Shown: positions 17,065-26,299, counted from the first letter of the stretch. The stretch is DNA of 64,000 bases from Actinomycetota bacterium (GCA_018268575.1 JAFDWF010000119.1:1-64000); one strand, 5' to 3'. A program made the numbers and translations. The notes: a model not told the origin generated them from the letters alone.

Positions 17065-17103
17065 TACGCTTTAGGCCAAATGGTATACGGCCAGTACGCT
17101 CTG
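17061..17103. promoter_or_regulatory. 30-bp-spaced direct repeats in int/xre divergent promoter
   Basis: CCAATACGCT (17061) and CCAGTACGCT (17091) are direct repeats exactly 30 bp apart, close to three helical turns, in the short region shared by the integrase and the XRE gene. They are candidate operators for the XRE protein. The second copy lies inside the proposed xre 5' coding region, so its true start may be further downstream. Confidence 0.45.
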
Positions 17104-17382
17104 GTCCAGTTGGATGGAAGCCGCAACCCTCCTCGGGTGGCCGTACCGATCTACGAGGACCCCGACCGCGCGAGCAAAGCCTTCGGCCGGCGGGTTCGTG
17201 AGTTGCGCGCCAGGGAAGGCCTCTCGCAGGACGGCCTGGCCCACACCTCAGGGATCCACCTGACGAGCATCGGCCGGATCGAGCGCGGCGGTCGCGAGCC
17301 GCGGCTGACGACGATCCAGAAACTCGCCAAGGGCCTCGGCGTCGAACCCGGCGAGCTCGTCGACGCGCTAGAAGACAGCTAG
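17080..17382 (+). CDS. XRE-family helix-turn-helix regulator
   Basis: This protein of about 100 aa contains a Cro/CI-type HTH: FGRRVRELRAREGLSQDGLA, then the recognition helix region IHLTSIGRIERGGREP, and the closing TTIQKLAKGLGVEPGEL. The first 30 residues precede the domain and may be untranslated. It is divergent from the integrase and 513 bp upstream of the restriction operon, a usual position for a control protein of a mobile defence module. It may repress int and/or the hsd operon. Confidence 0.85.
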   Translation: MVYGQYALVQLDGSRNPPRVAVPIYEDPDRASKAFGRRVRELRAREGLSQDGLAHTSGIHLTSIGRIERGGREPRLTTIQKLAKGLGVEPGELVDALEDS

Positions 17383-17895
17383 CTGTAGCTATTCATCAGG
17401 TTGTTCCAGCTCGCCGAGCGGAACTGCGGGCAACCCGACACCCCTGCTGGCGCCTCCCGGGGCAGCCAGCGACGCAGGCCAAGCGCGGCGTCGGGCGAGT
17501 CCGCCTGGGATCTCCAGATGGCAGTCCAGCATCTCGATCTCGGCCGGCGCGTCGATGCGCGTGACTTTATCTCCGCCAGCCGACCCGGAACGCCCGGGAA
17601 GCGATCGGCACGGATCCCGGATTCGAGATCCGGCGGTTGACCGGTGCCGAGGTGGAGGTCGGGTCCGCAACCGGGTTCCCCAGAATCGCTGCGAGCCCCG
17701 GTCGTCCGGATGCGATAGCTCTCCCGCGCTAGCAAGGTGGACCCACCAACGGTCAGAGGAACAAGGCCGGCGATCCTCTTCTGCCCCGCTGCCCCGGCCC
17801 GCGGACCTCGGAAGTCGCTGCCATTCCTCCCTATATCCGCGTTTGGCGCGCCGCAGAGATTTCTCGCCGTACGCTACTTGTAGCCTCACGGGCAA
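17383..17895. other. Intergenic region upstream of hsdM
   Basis: 513 bp with no recognisable gene. Both strands have open frames but their translations are Arg/Pro/Ser-rich without motifs. It must hold the promoter of the hsdM operon. I could not pick a convincing -35/-10 pair. Confidence 0.5.
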
Positions 17896-19320
17896 GTGAC
17901 CGAGGCTCTGACGACAATCCCAATCGAGGCGTCCGAAACGGGCGAACGAGCCGACGAGGCCGATCTGGACGTTGTCGGAAGCCTTTGGAGCGCCTGCCAC
18001 GTGCTGAGAGACGACGGACTGAGCTCTTACGACTACATGCTGGAGCTTAGCTACCTCCTTTTCCTAAAATTGCTTAACGAGGCGGGCCGTGAGGGAGAGT
18101 TGCCAGCGGGATGCCGGTGGTCCGATCTCTTCGACGGGCGTCCAGGCCTTCTTGGCCGCTACAAGGCGGCCCTGGAGCGTCTCAGCAGGAGCACTCAGGG
18201 CCGCGTGGCGACCATCTTCAGCGGCGCTCACACGCGGATCCGGAACGAGGCAGCACTCAATCATGTGATCAAGAGACTCCGCCGCCATGCCTGGTTCAGA
18301 GACAGCCAAGAGCGGCTCGGAGACGCCTACGAGGGTCTCTTGGAGAGGGCGGCAGCTGAGAGAAAGAGCGGCGCCGGGCAATACTTCACTCCCAGGCCTC
18401 TTGTCGAATCAATAGTGGCGCTGACGAAGCCTGCCGACAAAGAGATACTGCTGGACCCCGCATGCGGAACCGGAGGATTTCTCGTATCGGCCGCAGCCTC
18501 TCCCGAGGTTGGCGCAAGGATCATCATCAATCACATTGGCGTGGAGCTAGTCCCGGACGTCGCTCGCCTGGCCCTGATGAACCTTGCGGTGCATGGCCTC
18601 GAGGGCGATGTCCTTGTAGGTGACAGCCTCTACGACTCGAGGCTGGATATCCCACCGGCCGATCTAATTCTCTCTAATCCACCGTTTGGGACCCGCGGCA
18701 TGCCGGAAATGCGATTCAGCACCCGAGTACCAATCCCCACTCGCAATAAGCAACTGGCTTTTCTCCAACTGATCGTGAATCAACTGCGTCCTGGCGGGCG
18801 TGCGGCGGTCGTTCTTCCCGATAACGTGTTGTTCGAAGGCGGTGTCGCAGAGGCAGTGCGGACTCAGCTGGTCGACGCCTGTTATCTTCACACGATTCTT
18901 CGCCTGCCCGCAGGTCTTTTTTACGCCACTGGCGTTCGGACCAATGTTCTGTTCTTCACGAGGCGGCCGACTGGCTCTATCCCGTCCCAGACCGAGCGAC
19001 TCTGGATCTTCGATGCACGTACTGCGATGCCTACGTTCGGCAAACGGCAACGACTCACGCGGAACACCTTCGAGGAGTTTGAGGACGCTTTCGGCGACGA
19101 TCCCTACGGCCTCGCACAAAGGGCAGATCAGGGTCCAGGAGGAAGATTTCGTTCCTTTTCTCTCGCTGACCTACGCGCGGAAGGCCTCAACTTAGACGTC
19201 ACTTGGCTAGCCGAGAAATCGGGGACCTTGAGCTCCCATCGCCTCGCAAGCGAAATGGAGGTGTCGCTGAGTTCCGCCCTTGAGGCACTCGCTGAGCTCG
19301 AGGTAGAAATCGGGCGGTGA
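17896..19320 (+). CDS. hsdM: Type I restriction-modification methyltransferase subunit (HsdM-like)
   Basis: This 474-aa N6-adenine DNA methyltransferase has an N-terminal HsdM helical domain (ELSYLLFLKLLNEAG, then DAYEGLLERAAAERKSGAGQYFTPRPLV). The SAM motif I DPACGTGGF is at 187-195 and the catalytic NPPF at 261-264. Together with HsdS it should methylate a bipartite site. Start GTG 17896. Its stop overlaps hsdS (GTGA). It is the first gene of a four-gene operon that has no hsdR. Codon use is less GC-extreme than in the flanking metabolic operons, consistent with transfer. Confidence 0.93.
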   Translation: MTEALTTIPIEASETGERADEADLDVVGSLWSACHVLRDDGLSSYDYMLELSYLLFLKLLNEAGREGELPAGCRWSDLFDGRPGLLGRYKAALERLSRSTQGRVATIFSGAHTRIRNEAALNHVIKRLRRHAWFRDSQERLGDAYEGLLERAAAERKSGAGQYFTPRPLVESIVALTKPADKEILLDPACGTGGFLVSAAASPEVGARIIINHIGVELVPDVARLALMNLAVHGLEGDVLVGDSLYDSRLDIPPADLILSNPPFGTRGMPEMRFSTRVPIPTRNKQLAFLQLIVNQLRPGGRAAVVLPDNVLFEGGVAEAVRTQLVDACYLHTILRLPAGLFYATGVRTNVLFFTRRPTGSIPSQTERLWIFDARTAMPTFGKRQRLTRNTFEEFEDAFGDDPYGLAQRADQGPGGRFRSFSLADLRAEGLNLDVTWLAEKSGTLSSHRLASEMEVSLSSALEALAELEVEIGR

Positions 19321-20897
19321 CTCCCCAGATCGGCCTTGAACGGTCTCGCGGCCTCGCCTGTCCGCTCCCGGCAGGGTGGATCGAAGTCTCCTTGGCCGAA
19401 CTGGGAGCCGACCTCCGCCAAGGTTTCTCGAGCGGCAAACACAACAGCAGAGGGGCGGGCGTACTGCACGTGCGCCCGATGAACATCACGCCCCTTGGAG
19501 AAATAGATACTGGCGATGCCCGCTATCTGCAGCAGCCCGAAAACGATGTCCGATTGCAGATGGACGATATCGTTTTCAACAACACGAATAGTGTTCGTTG
19601 GGTAGGCAAGACGTCGGTTTGGACCGACGGGCCTGCCGCGTTTTCGAACCACATCACCCGTATCCGGTTGCCGAAGGCAATCAACCCTGAGTTTGTTGCA
19701 AAGCAATTGCAACTGCTCTGTCTTATCGGCTATTTCAGCGCCCATTGCAGAAAGCACGTCAATCAGGCAAGTATCTCCTTGACGTTCCTGAAGCACCAGG
19801 TTCCGATTCGCATTCCGCAAGTTGGAATCCAGGACTTGTTGCTCCACGAACTTGCCTCGATGGAGCAGAGGCGTAGGACCATCGTTGCGTCACTAGAGGA
19901 GTCAACGGCGGCGAGACACACCTTGCAAAGCGCGGTGCTGGAGGAGGCATTCGAGCCGGGCGATGCCGATACCTCGGCCCTGTCAGACCTTGTCGAGCAA
20001 CCACTTCACTACGGAATCGTTCAGACCGGCGAGGATACGGCGGCGGGAGTCCCTACTGTCCGGGCCGGGGACCTTAGCCACGGCCCACCAGATCCAACCC
20101 AACTTAAGCGAGTCACGCCAGCAATAGAGCGCAAATATGTAAAGACTCGCCTGACTGGCGGAGAGGTGCTGCTTTCCATTCGCGGAACGGTTGGATATGT
20201 GGCAGTCGCGGGCGAGGACCTCAAGGGCGCAAATGTAAGCCGAGAGGTCTGCGTCATCCGGCCTGGATCTGCAACCGACCCCAGATACCTGGCTTTGTAT
20301 CTCTCAAGTCCTGGTGGCCAGCAGGATCTGCAGTCTCGCGTGCGGGGGGTCGCTCAACAGGGGATAAGCCTCCGCGAGTTGGCGACGATCCGGGTCCCGG
20401 TGAGGGCCGAGCAGGAGCAGCGAGAGCTTGTTGCGCATCTAGAAGGGCAGCTCAAACGCCTGGGTGACTTGGCTCTCCATATCTCTGATGCGCTTGATCG
20501 AGCGGAAGCTATGCATAGAGTTCTTCTTGAAAATGTCTTCTGTGGATTACTCGAGACGACTGACGCGGACTCGCGAGACGACCCGGAGAGCGCTTCAGAG
20601 CTGATTGCTCGCGCGCGCGAGGAAGCAGCACAGGCGCCCCGTCCATTGCCGAAGCCGAAAAAAATGAAGGAGACGAAACAACCTCTCGAAGGCTCGGAGG
20701 ATGTCTCCAACCTGGTTGCCACGTTGGAGCTCGTGGGGGAAGCGATGACGCCCGCCGCGCTTCTCGACGGCAGTGACTTGCCGAACGACGATGTCGAGCG
20801 GTTCTACCGTGCAATCGTCGATGCCATAGGGGGTCGCCGGATTTCCGAAGCGCAGCCCGATTCGACCACCGTTCTTTTGCAGCTGGTGTCGCGATGA
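19317..20897 (+). CDS. hsdS: Type I specificity subunit (HsdS-like) with C-terminal extension
   Basis: This 526-aa specificity subunit has two target-recognition domains. TRD1 begins PLPAGWIEVSLAELGADL with LHVRPMNI. TRD2 contains LSIRGTVGYVAVAGEDLKGANVSREVCVI. Each is followed by a helical spacer (LLHELASMEQRRRTIVASLEE and EQEQRELVAHLEGQLKRL). After about residue 415 there is an unusual tail: a Pro/Lys linker (PRPLPKPKKMK) and about 65 residues resembling a small helical domain. This is about 100 aa longer than typical HsdS and may contact the downstream ATPase. It overlaps hsdM and the ATPase gene by 4 bp each. Confidence 0.92.
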   Translation: MTPQIGLERSRGLACPLPAGWIEVSLAELGADLRQGFSSGKHNSRGAGVLHVRPMNITPLGEIDTGDARYLQQPENDVRLQMDDIVFNNTNSVRWVGKTSVWTDGPAAFSNHITRIRLPKAINPEFVAKQLQLLCLIGYFSAHCRKHVNQASISLTFLKHQVPIRIPQVGIQDLLLHELASMEQRRRTIVASLEESTAARHTLQSAVLEEAFEPGDADTSALSDLVEQPLHYGIVQTGEDTAAGVPTVRAGDLSHGPPDPTQLKRVTPAIERKYVKTRLTGGEVLLSIRGTVGYVAVAGEDLKGANVSREVCVIRPGSATDPRYLALYLSSPGGQQDLQSRVRGVAQQGISLRELATIRVPVRAEQEQRELVAHLEGQLKRLGDLALHISDALDRAEAMHRVLLENVFCGLLETTDADSRDDPESASELIARAREEAAQAPRPLPKPKKMKETKQPLEGSEDVSNLVATLELVGEAMTPAALLDGSDLPNDDVERFYRAIVDAIGGRRISEAQPDSTTVLLQLVSR

Positions 20898-22447
20898 GAC
20901 TCGAGCGGCTTCACCTACCCGACTTTAAGAACCTGAAGGATTTAAGCGTCGATTTCGCCGAGGACGAGGACATATCCGTCCTCGTGGGTAGAAATGGCGC
21001 CGGAAAGTCGAATGTCCTAGAGGCCCTGACGGAGATCTTCCGTGACCTCGACTTAGGTCGTAGTCCTGAATTCGCATACCAACTTTCCTATGTTTGCCGG
21101 GGGCAGCGGATAGAGATCGACACCGATCCAGCCAGGCGCACTCGACGGACGCGAGTCCTCGTCGATGGTAGCTCTGTGCCAGCTAAGGATCTCACCGGGG
21201 GAGACCCCGGGGAACGGGTTCTATTGCCGAGCTTTGTCTTCGGCTATTACTCCGGGCCAACCGCAAGACTCGAAACGCACTTTAGAGATCATCAGAGGCG
21301 CTTTTCGAGATCTCTTCGCTCCGGTGAAGATGCAAGTCGGCGATTGTTCTATGCACGGCCTGTTCACAGCCAGTTCGCACTTTTATCGTTTTTCCTTCAC
21401 AGGAATGAGGAGATGCTCCGCTTCTTGCGTGAGGAGCTGTGGATAGAGGACCTTGAGTCGGTGCTGTTCGTGATGCGCCAGCCGAGCTGGTCTAGCGACG
21501 CTGGAGACGAGCGGTTCTGGAATGCCCAGGGTACGGTCCGCAGTCTCCTTTCGTCACTGTACGCGCTGGCCGTTGCGCCCATGCGAAGAGTCCAACACGT
21601 CCCTGCCGAGTTGGGCAGCGGGTCGAATCTCGAGCATCTCTACCTATTCCTGGAGTCTCCTTCGAAACTGAATGAACTCGCCGACGCCTACGCTGATGAG
21701 CGGAGCTTTTTCAAAGCCTTGGAGAGCACCTATATCTCCGAGCTCCTTCGGGAGGTACGGATCCGTGTTCGCGCTCGTCACGTCAGTGGTGCGATCACCT
21801 TCCGCGAGATGAGCGAGGGAGAGCAACAGCTCCTCATGGTTCTCGGACTACTTCGCTTCACGCGTGAGGACGAGGCACTCTTTCTCTTGGACGAGCCAGA
21901 TACCCACCTGAATCCAGCATGGAGCCAGAAGTATTTGAGGCTACTGCGCGACGTCGGTGGGATGGGAGGCGCCAGTCACGTCGTTCTCGCGACCCACGAC
22001 CCACTGGTCGTGTCTTCTCTGACTAAAGAGCAGGTGCAAATACTCTCTCGTGACGAACAAGGCCAGATCTCCGCAAGCCAGCCCCGCGAGGATCCCCGCG
22101 GCATGGGTGTAGCTGGATTGCTGACCTCGGATGTCTACGGTCTTCGATCGCAGCTAGACAGCTACACGCTCGAACTTCTGGACGAACAGCGTCGGTTGGC
22201 GGCGCGCAGTCAGCTGAGCAAGCAGGAGCGCGAGTCCTTGCGCCACCTCACCACGGCGGTCGATGGGCTCGGCTTCGGCCGGGCAACTCGTGATCCCGAC
22301 TACGAGCAATTCCTCATCGCAATGGCTAGCTGGCGGGATCAGAGGGGACTTACCGGCAGCACCCTTACGCCGGAACAAAAGCTTCGAGAGGAAGAGGCCG
22401 CTGCCGCAATCGTTGCCGCGATACGAAAGGAGTCGACGGCTAGGTGA
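20894..22447 (+). CDS. AAA/ABC-type ATPase of a restriction-associated (Septu PtuA-like) pair
   Basis: This 517-aa SMC/RecF-like ATPase begins with FKNLKDLSVDF. Walker A GRNGAGKS is at residues 32-39, the signature-like MSEGEQQLLMV follows, and Walker B LFLLDEPDTHLNP lies near 329-341 with the switch histidine in LATHDPLV. The architecture matches PtuA/RloA-type and 'restriction system-associated AAA' ATPases that partner an HNH nuclease. It overlaps hsdS and the HNH gene by 4 bp, so all four are translationally coupled. I infer that it senses or translocates DNA and licenses the HNH nuclease in place of HsdR. Confidence 0.88.
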   Translation: MRLERLHLPDFKNLKDLSVDFAEDEDISVLVGRNGAGKSNVLEALTEIFRDLDLGRSPEFAYQLSYVCRGQRIEIDTDPARRTRRTRVLVDGSSVPAKDLTGGDPGERVLLPSFVFGYYSGPTARLETHFRDHQRRFSRSLRSGEDASRRLFYARPVHSQFALLSFFLHRNEEMLRFLREELWIEDLESVLFVMRQPSWSSDAGDERFWNAQGTVRSLLSSLYALAVAPMRRVQHVPAELGSGSNLEHLYLFLESPSKLNELADAYADERSFFKALESTYISELLREVRIRVRARHVSGAITFREMSEGEQQLLMVLGLLRFTREDEALFLLDEPDTHLNPAWSQKYLRLLRDVGGMGGASHVVLATHDPLVVSSLTKEQVQILSRDEQGQISASQPREDPRGMGVAGLLTSDVYGLRSQLDSYTLELLDEQRRLAARSQLSKQERESLRHLTTAVDGLGFGRATRDPDYEQFLIAMASWRDQRGLTGSTLTPEQKLREEEAAAAIVAAIRKESTAR

Positions 22448-23289
22448 GATATATCGACCTCGATCTCGTCCTTCAAGAACTCCCAGAAGGATGGAGTAGC
22501 GAAGCCACAGCGGCGTTTGCGGAGATCCAGGCGATAAGTGATCCGTCCGAGCGGTCTGTAGCGATAAACAAGCATCGGGCGGTGTGGGCGAACCTTAAGG
22601 CTCATTTGATGCATGCCTCATTCGGGAAGTGCTGGTACTGCGAGGCAAACGAGAAGCGTTCTCCTGGGGCAGTCGATCATTTTCGCCCGAAGGATGGGGT
22701 AGAAGAGGACGAAGACCATGGTGGCTACTGGTGGCTAGCGTTCGATCCGTCAAACTTTCGTTTTTCTTGCTATTTCTGCAATACCTTTGGTTCGAAAACG
22801 CGGAGTGTTCCAGGAGGCAAGCGGACCCATTTCCCCCTCGTTGACGAAGGGGCCAGAATTTCGAGCCCCGAGGCGGACCTTGATGAGGAGCGGGCTTTAC
22901 TCCTCGACCCCGTCGTCCCGAGCGATCCTGGGCTCTTGTGGTTTGACCTAGACGGTCGAGCTGCGCCCATGCCCGATCTAGATCCGAACGGTCTTTCCTA
23001 CCTCCGTGCGGCTAAGTCCGTCGAGATTTACAACTTAAACGAGGCCCGGGTCAAGGACGCGCGCATGGAGTTGTCCACCGCAGTCTCCGAAGCTGTGGCG
23101 GAAGCTGACGGTTATTGGAAGAAGGTCGAGACCAAAGACCCTACGGCTCACACCGCATTTGAAAAAACGGTCAGGAGACTACGGCGGCTTGTCGACCGTG
23201 AAGCCGAGTTCAGCGCCGCAGCCCGAGCCGCTCTCATGGGGCTTCGTGGTCAGAGCGTAGTGCCGGACATTGTCCTCCGGGACCTCTAG
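22444..23289 (+). CDS. HNH nuclease, PtuB-like
   Basis: This 281-aa protein has a zinc-ribbon HNH core: C63-x2-C66 in CWYCE, H79 in VDHFRPK, and C109-x2-C112 in CYFCN after the YWWLAFDPSNFRF segment. These are the features of the HNH family paired with AAA ATPases in Septu and in type I-associated cassettes. The C-terminal half is helical (IYNLNEARVKDAR, then a basic region around KTVRRLRRLVDRE). The GTG start overlaps the ATPase stop (GTGA). It is the likely DNA-cleaving effector of the hsdM-hsdS-ATPase-HNH operon. Confidence 0.88.
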   Translation: MRYIDLDLVLQELPEGWSSEATAAFAEIQAISDPSERSVAINKHRAVWANLKAHLMHASFGKCWYCEANEKRSPGAVDHFRPKDGVEEDEDHGGYWWLAFDPSNFRFSCYFCNTFGSKTRSVPGGKRTHFPLVDEGARISSPEADLDEERALLLDPVVPSDPGLLWFDLDGRAAPMPDLDPNGLSYLRAAKSVEIYNLNEARVKDARMELSTAVSEAVAEADGYWKKVETKDPTAHTAFEKTVRRLRRLVDREAEFSAAARAALMGLRGQSVVPDIVLRDL

Positions 23290-23406
23290 CGGCATCTTGA
23301 AGACCCGTCTGTTTAGCCTCACGCGGTGACGGCATTCAGTCTTGCTATTGGTACAGGTTCCTCCAAGAGGTGACGCACCCTGTGTCTAGCTTTTGCGACG
23401 TTTGGC

Positions 23407-24407
23407 TCACGTGACGCCCATCGCCAGCAACGCTTCCTCGAACTGCTGCCGCGTGATGCTGCAGTAACCACCTTGCATGCTCTGGCCGGTCAGGCCGAAA
23501 TCCTCAAGCTTGGCGCCAGCCTCGATTGGCACTTCGCCGACCGTCTCGACCAGCGTCCGGTATGGCCACTGGTCCGCCGCCTCGGGATCGCCGTGCGCAG
23601 CTATCCACTCCGGTGCGAATTCCGAGGGCTCGGTGACCACGACAACCGCCGGGCAGATCGCCGGACCTCCGCCTTTGGCGCCAAGGTAGAGGACGATCAA
23701 GTCGCCGACCGCGTACGACGCTTCCCGCCAGTCGCTGATCCAACCGCGTTTCCACCAGGTGGAGTCGTCGTGACGCTGATAGTTGGACTTGACCCAGTAG
23801 CCGCGGCCATGTGCGGTCAGTTCGTCCTCGGCAAGAATGCTCTCGAGACTCGCCGATAGACCGACCCTGATCGGCGAGCCGTACCCGCCAGGTTTGCCCA
23901 ACGGTGGATGCACCCGCGGCAGCGCCGCATATTCAGCGATGAGGCCAGCGTGAATCGGTCCGCGTCGTCCCACCACGCTGCGAAGTATTCGGCGGCGGTC
24001 GCAATCTGAGCGGCGTCGAGCGTCACGCCGAGCTCGACGTTCGCATAGCTCTTGCCCCCTAGCCCCGCGTTGGTGAGGTTGCCGGAACCGACCAGCCCCC
24101 AGCTGGAGTCGATCAGGCTGAGCTTCGCGTGCAGGTTGGGCACGCTGCTGAGCTCGAAGCCGGCGTCGAGAAGAGCGTCGAGACCCGCCGGATCGAGGAC
24201 ACGCGTCTGGACACTGCCCGGAACCAGCGCAGTCAGCAGACGTCGCTCGACGGCCGAGGATTCCGTCACCGCGGCGACGATCTCTTCGGCCACCGGCCTG
24301 CTCAGAAACGGACTGGCGAGCCAGACTCGCTCGACCGCCTGGCGAACCTGCGCCAGCAGCTCGGTGCGCGCATAGGTGACCAGCTCGCCAACCTCTCCCG
24401 TTGCCAT
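23407..24407 (-). pseudogene. PLD-family nuclease-like gene, frameshifted
   Basis: Two overlapping minus-strand frames make one protein. The 5' part (start ATG 24407) carries a phospholipase D/HKD-type motif, HAKLSLIDSSWGLVGSGNLTNAG, preceded by ARTELLAQVRQAVERVWLASPF. The 3' part continues from about 23945 in another frame with LIAEYAALPRVHPPLG and an EVE/PUA-like region (GYWVKSNYQRHDDSTWW, then DLIVLYLGA and CPAVVVVT). Neither part is complete without the other, so a frameshift of one or two bases lies around 23935-23955. PLD domains act as nucleases in several defence systems. The gene is inactive as read, unless the shift is a sequencing error. Confidence 0.7.
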
Positions 24408-24518
24408 CCCATCCAGAATCTAAACATCTGCTCGTTCGGGGATCGCAAGAGAACGCCGATTACAGCAGCGCGACACCGGCAAGCCGCCATGAGACAAAGC
24501 CCAAGCCCAGATACGGTG

Positions 24519-24849
24519 TGGCGGGGATCAAGCTGGCCGTGAGCAGTTTCGATGTGACTGCGTCTGCGACTCTCGTTCGGGAGAGGGATCCGGCGCTTGT
24601 CGTCTCGAAACCACCGGTTATCGGCGTCTCTATTTTCCGTGATGGCGGCGAGGCGAAAGAGATCGACCAACAAAGACGAATACCGACGCCGCGATCGCGG
24701 AGGCCAAGATGCTCATCGCTGCGAAGCTTGTCGCGGAGTGGCGCGATGCCGGAGTGCCCTTCGACCAGAAGCCAAATCGACGAGGTTCCGTTTTGCTAGG
24801 ACGAGAACGGGAGGTGATCCTCGCGCTTGGGCTGGCCCGGCCGCCGTGA
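24519..24849 (+). pseudogene. Small hypothetical gene split over two frames
   Basis: From about 24519 one frame reads naturally (KLAVSSFDVTASATLV, then KPPVIGVSIFRDGGEAKEID). Near 24672 the sense shifts to another frame (TNTDAAIAEAKMLIAAKLVAEW, then GVPFDQKPNRRGSVLLG), ending at 24849. Joined they would give about 110 aa. I do not recognise the family. This is weak evidence resting on the protein-like composition of both halves. Confidence 0.3.
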
Positions 24850-24915
24850 GGCAGGAGCACCCGAATCCCGGCGGCGTCCGGCGGTGGGGCGGTCCGCCGC
24901 CGGGCGGGATGCCAC

Positions 24916-25011
24916 TCAGAGCCAGCCGTTTTGGCGGCCCGTGCGGACCAGCGAGACGAGGCCGACCGCGGCCACGCCGAGCTGGAAGAGCCACTTCAGC
25001 TGCGGATCCAT
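24916..25011 (-). CDS. 31-aa single-pass membrane peptide
   Basis: A tiny ORF starting ATG 25011 is preceded by an excellent ribosome-binding site (AAAGGAGAAATCGT). It encodes MDPQLKWLFQLGVAAVG, then LVSLVRTGRQNGWL. Residues 8-23 form one hydrophobic segment flanked by polar and basic ends, so it should be a small membrane protein. It lies between the frameshifted small gene and the MerR-like gene in module I. Such peptides act as toxins or membrane effectors in some modules. No homology can be claimed. Confidence 0.5.
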   Translation of the reverse strand: MDPQLKWLFQLGVAAVGLVSLVRTGRQNGWL

Positions 25012-25184
25012 ACGATTTCTCCTTTCTGTGTTGGGGGCCATCTTCGAATCATTGAAGCACCTGGAGTGACGGCAATTCGGCTTTTGTATGGCTTTCTAAG
25101 GCTGCAAAGCCAACTTGTTAGATGTAGGCGCGCCTGATGGGAGGAGCATCAAATCTGCGAGTTATCTGCTGTTAGATTGGGAGG

Positions 25185-26192
25185 ATGAAGGGAGCTTTGG
25201 ATCGCCCTGACAACGCCGCCCTGATTGCCGTCGCGGCGGAGGCCGGCTACACCGTCAGCACTCGCACGCTCGAGCCCTGGCGCTACCGCGGCCTCCTGCC
25301 ACGGCCCGAGCGCCGACCCGGCACGAGGGCCCTCTGGCTCTACCCGGCCGGGACCGAGCGCCGCCTCCTGAGGTTGTTGCACTGGCGCGAGCGGACCCGC
25401 AGCCACGATCAGATCCTGGTGGCGTTGTGGGTCGAGGGTCACCCGATCGAGCCGGAGCTGGTGCGCATGGCACTCGAGCGGTTCATGCAGCAGTGGACCG
25501 CGATGATCGAACTCGAGACGGCCGCCACCGAGACCGAAGGAAAGGCAGAGGTAGTTGACAGGCTGGCGCGCCAGCTAGCGAGGATGCGCGGTAAGGGTGC
25601 GCTGCCTCGTGTGGCGCGGATGCGTTTGGCCGATCGCGAAGCGGCATGCGGCTACATGGTGGCCAGCGTGCTCGGGATCGAGGAGGAGGTGCGTCGGCGT
25701 GAGGCCGACCTTCCCCACCTGGAGCGGATGCTCGGGATGCGAAGCGGCCACGACGGCGGCCTCGCGGCGACGATGGGTCTGGGCGGAAGCCGTGGTGAGC
25801 CGGTGCCACTGCTACCGAGCGTCGGACAGATCCGCGAGGCGATCACCGAGGCTAGTGCGGTCGAGCTCGAATTTGTGCGCCGGGTCGTCGGGGTCCTCGT
25901 GGTCCTGGTGCCGCTGGCCCTGCCGATGCTGCTCGGTGACCAGCCAGCGAAGGCCGCGCATCTCATCGACGTTGCCCGGGAACTCTTCTCTGACCCGCCC
26001 CCGGCCGCCTTCTCCTTCGTCGCTGCCATATTCCTCGCACTGCTGCACGTCAAAGAACCGGCGCTCGAGGAGCTGGAGGCTCACCTCGGCGCTCTGGAGC
26101 CGGGCAACCTCGCCCGCGAGCTGCGGATGTTCGCGACGTCGCCTGGGTCGGCTGCAGCGTGCTCGTCCGCAGCTCTACCTCGACCCAGCTAG
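25185..26192 (+). CDS. MerR-like HTH protein of unknown function
   Basis: This 335-aa protein's N-terminus (VAAEAGYTVSTRTLEPWRYRGLLPRPERRPG) resembles a MerR-type winged helix with the typical WRYRGLLP wing. A middle region has helical repeats (MALERFMQQWTAMIELE, DRLARQLARM). The C-terminal part has a hydrophobic stretch, VVGVLVVLVPLALPMLLG, around residues 228-245. ATG 25185 follows GGGAGGATG. It is alone on its strand at the right end of module I, just before the attachment repeat. It may be a transcriptional regulator with a membrane-proximal or helical sensor; no specific role is evident. Confidence 0.6.
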   Translation: MKGALDRPDNAALIAVAAEAGYTVSTRTLEPWRYRGLLPRPERRPGTRALWLYPAGTERRLLRLLHWRERTRSHDQILVALWVEGHPIEPELVRMALERFMQQWTAMIELETAATETEGKAEVVDRLARQLARMRGKGALPRVARMRLADREAACGYMVASVLGIEEEVRRREADLPHLERMLGMRSGHDGGLAATMGLGGSRGEPVPLLPSVGQIREAITEASAVELEFVRRVVGVLVVLVPLALPMLLGDQPAKAAHLIDVARELFSDPPPAAFSFVAAIFLALLHVKEPALEELEAHLGALEPGNLARELRMFATSPGSAAACSSAALPRPS

Positions 26193-26299
26193 AGATGGCC
26201 AATGACGGCGCCGATGCCGTCGCGACGTTGGCACATCAAGGGAGTGGGCGCGCGGAGAGTTGCCGCAGCCAGTAATTCGAACCGCGATCCGGCCGTATT

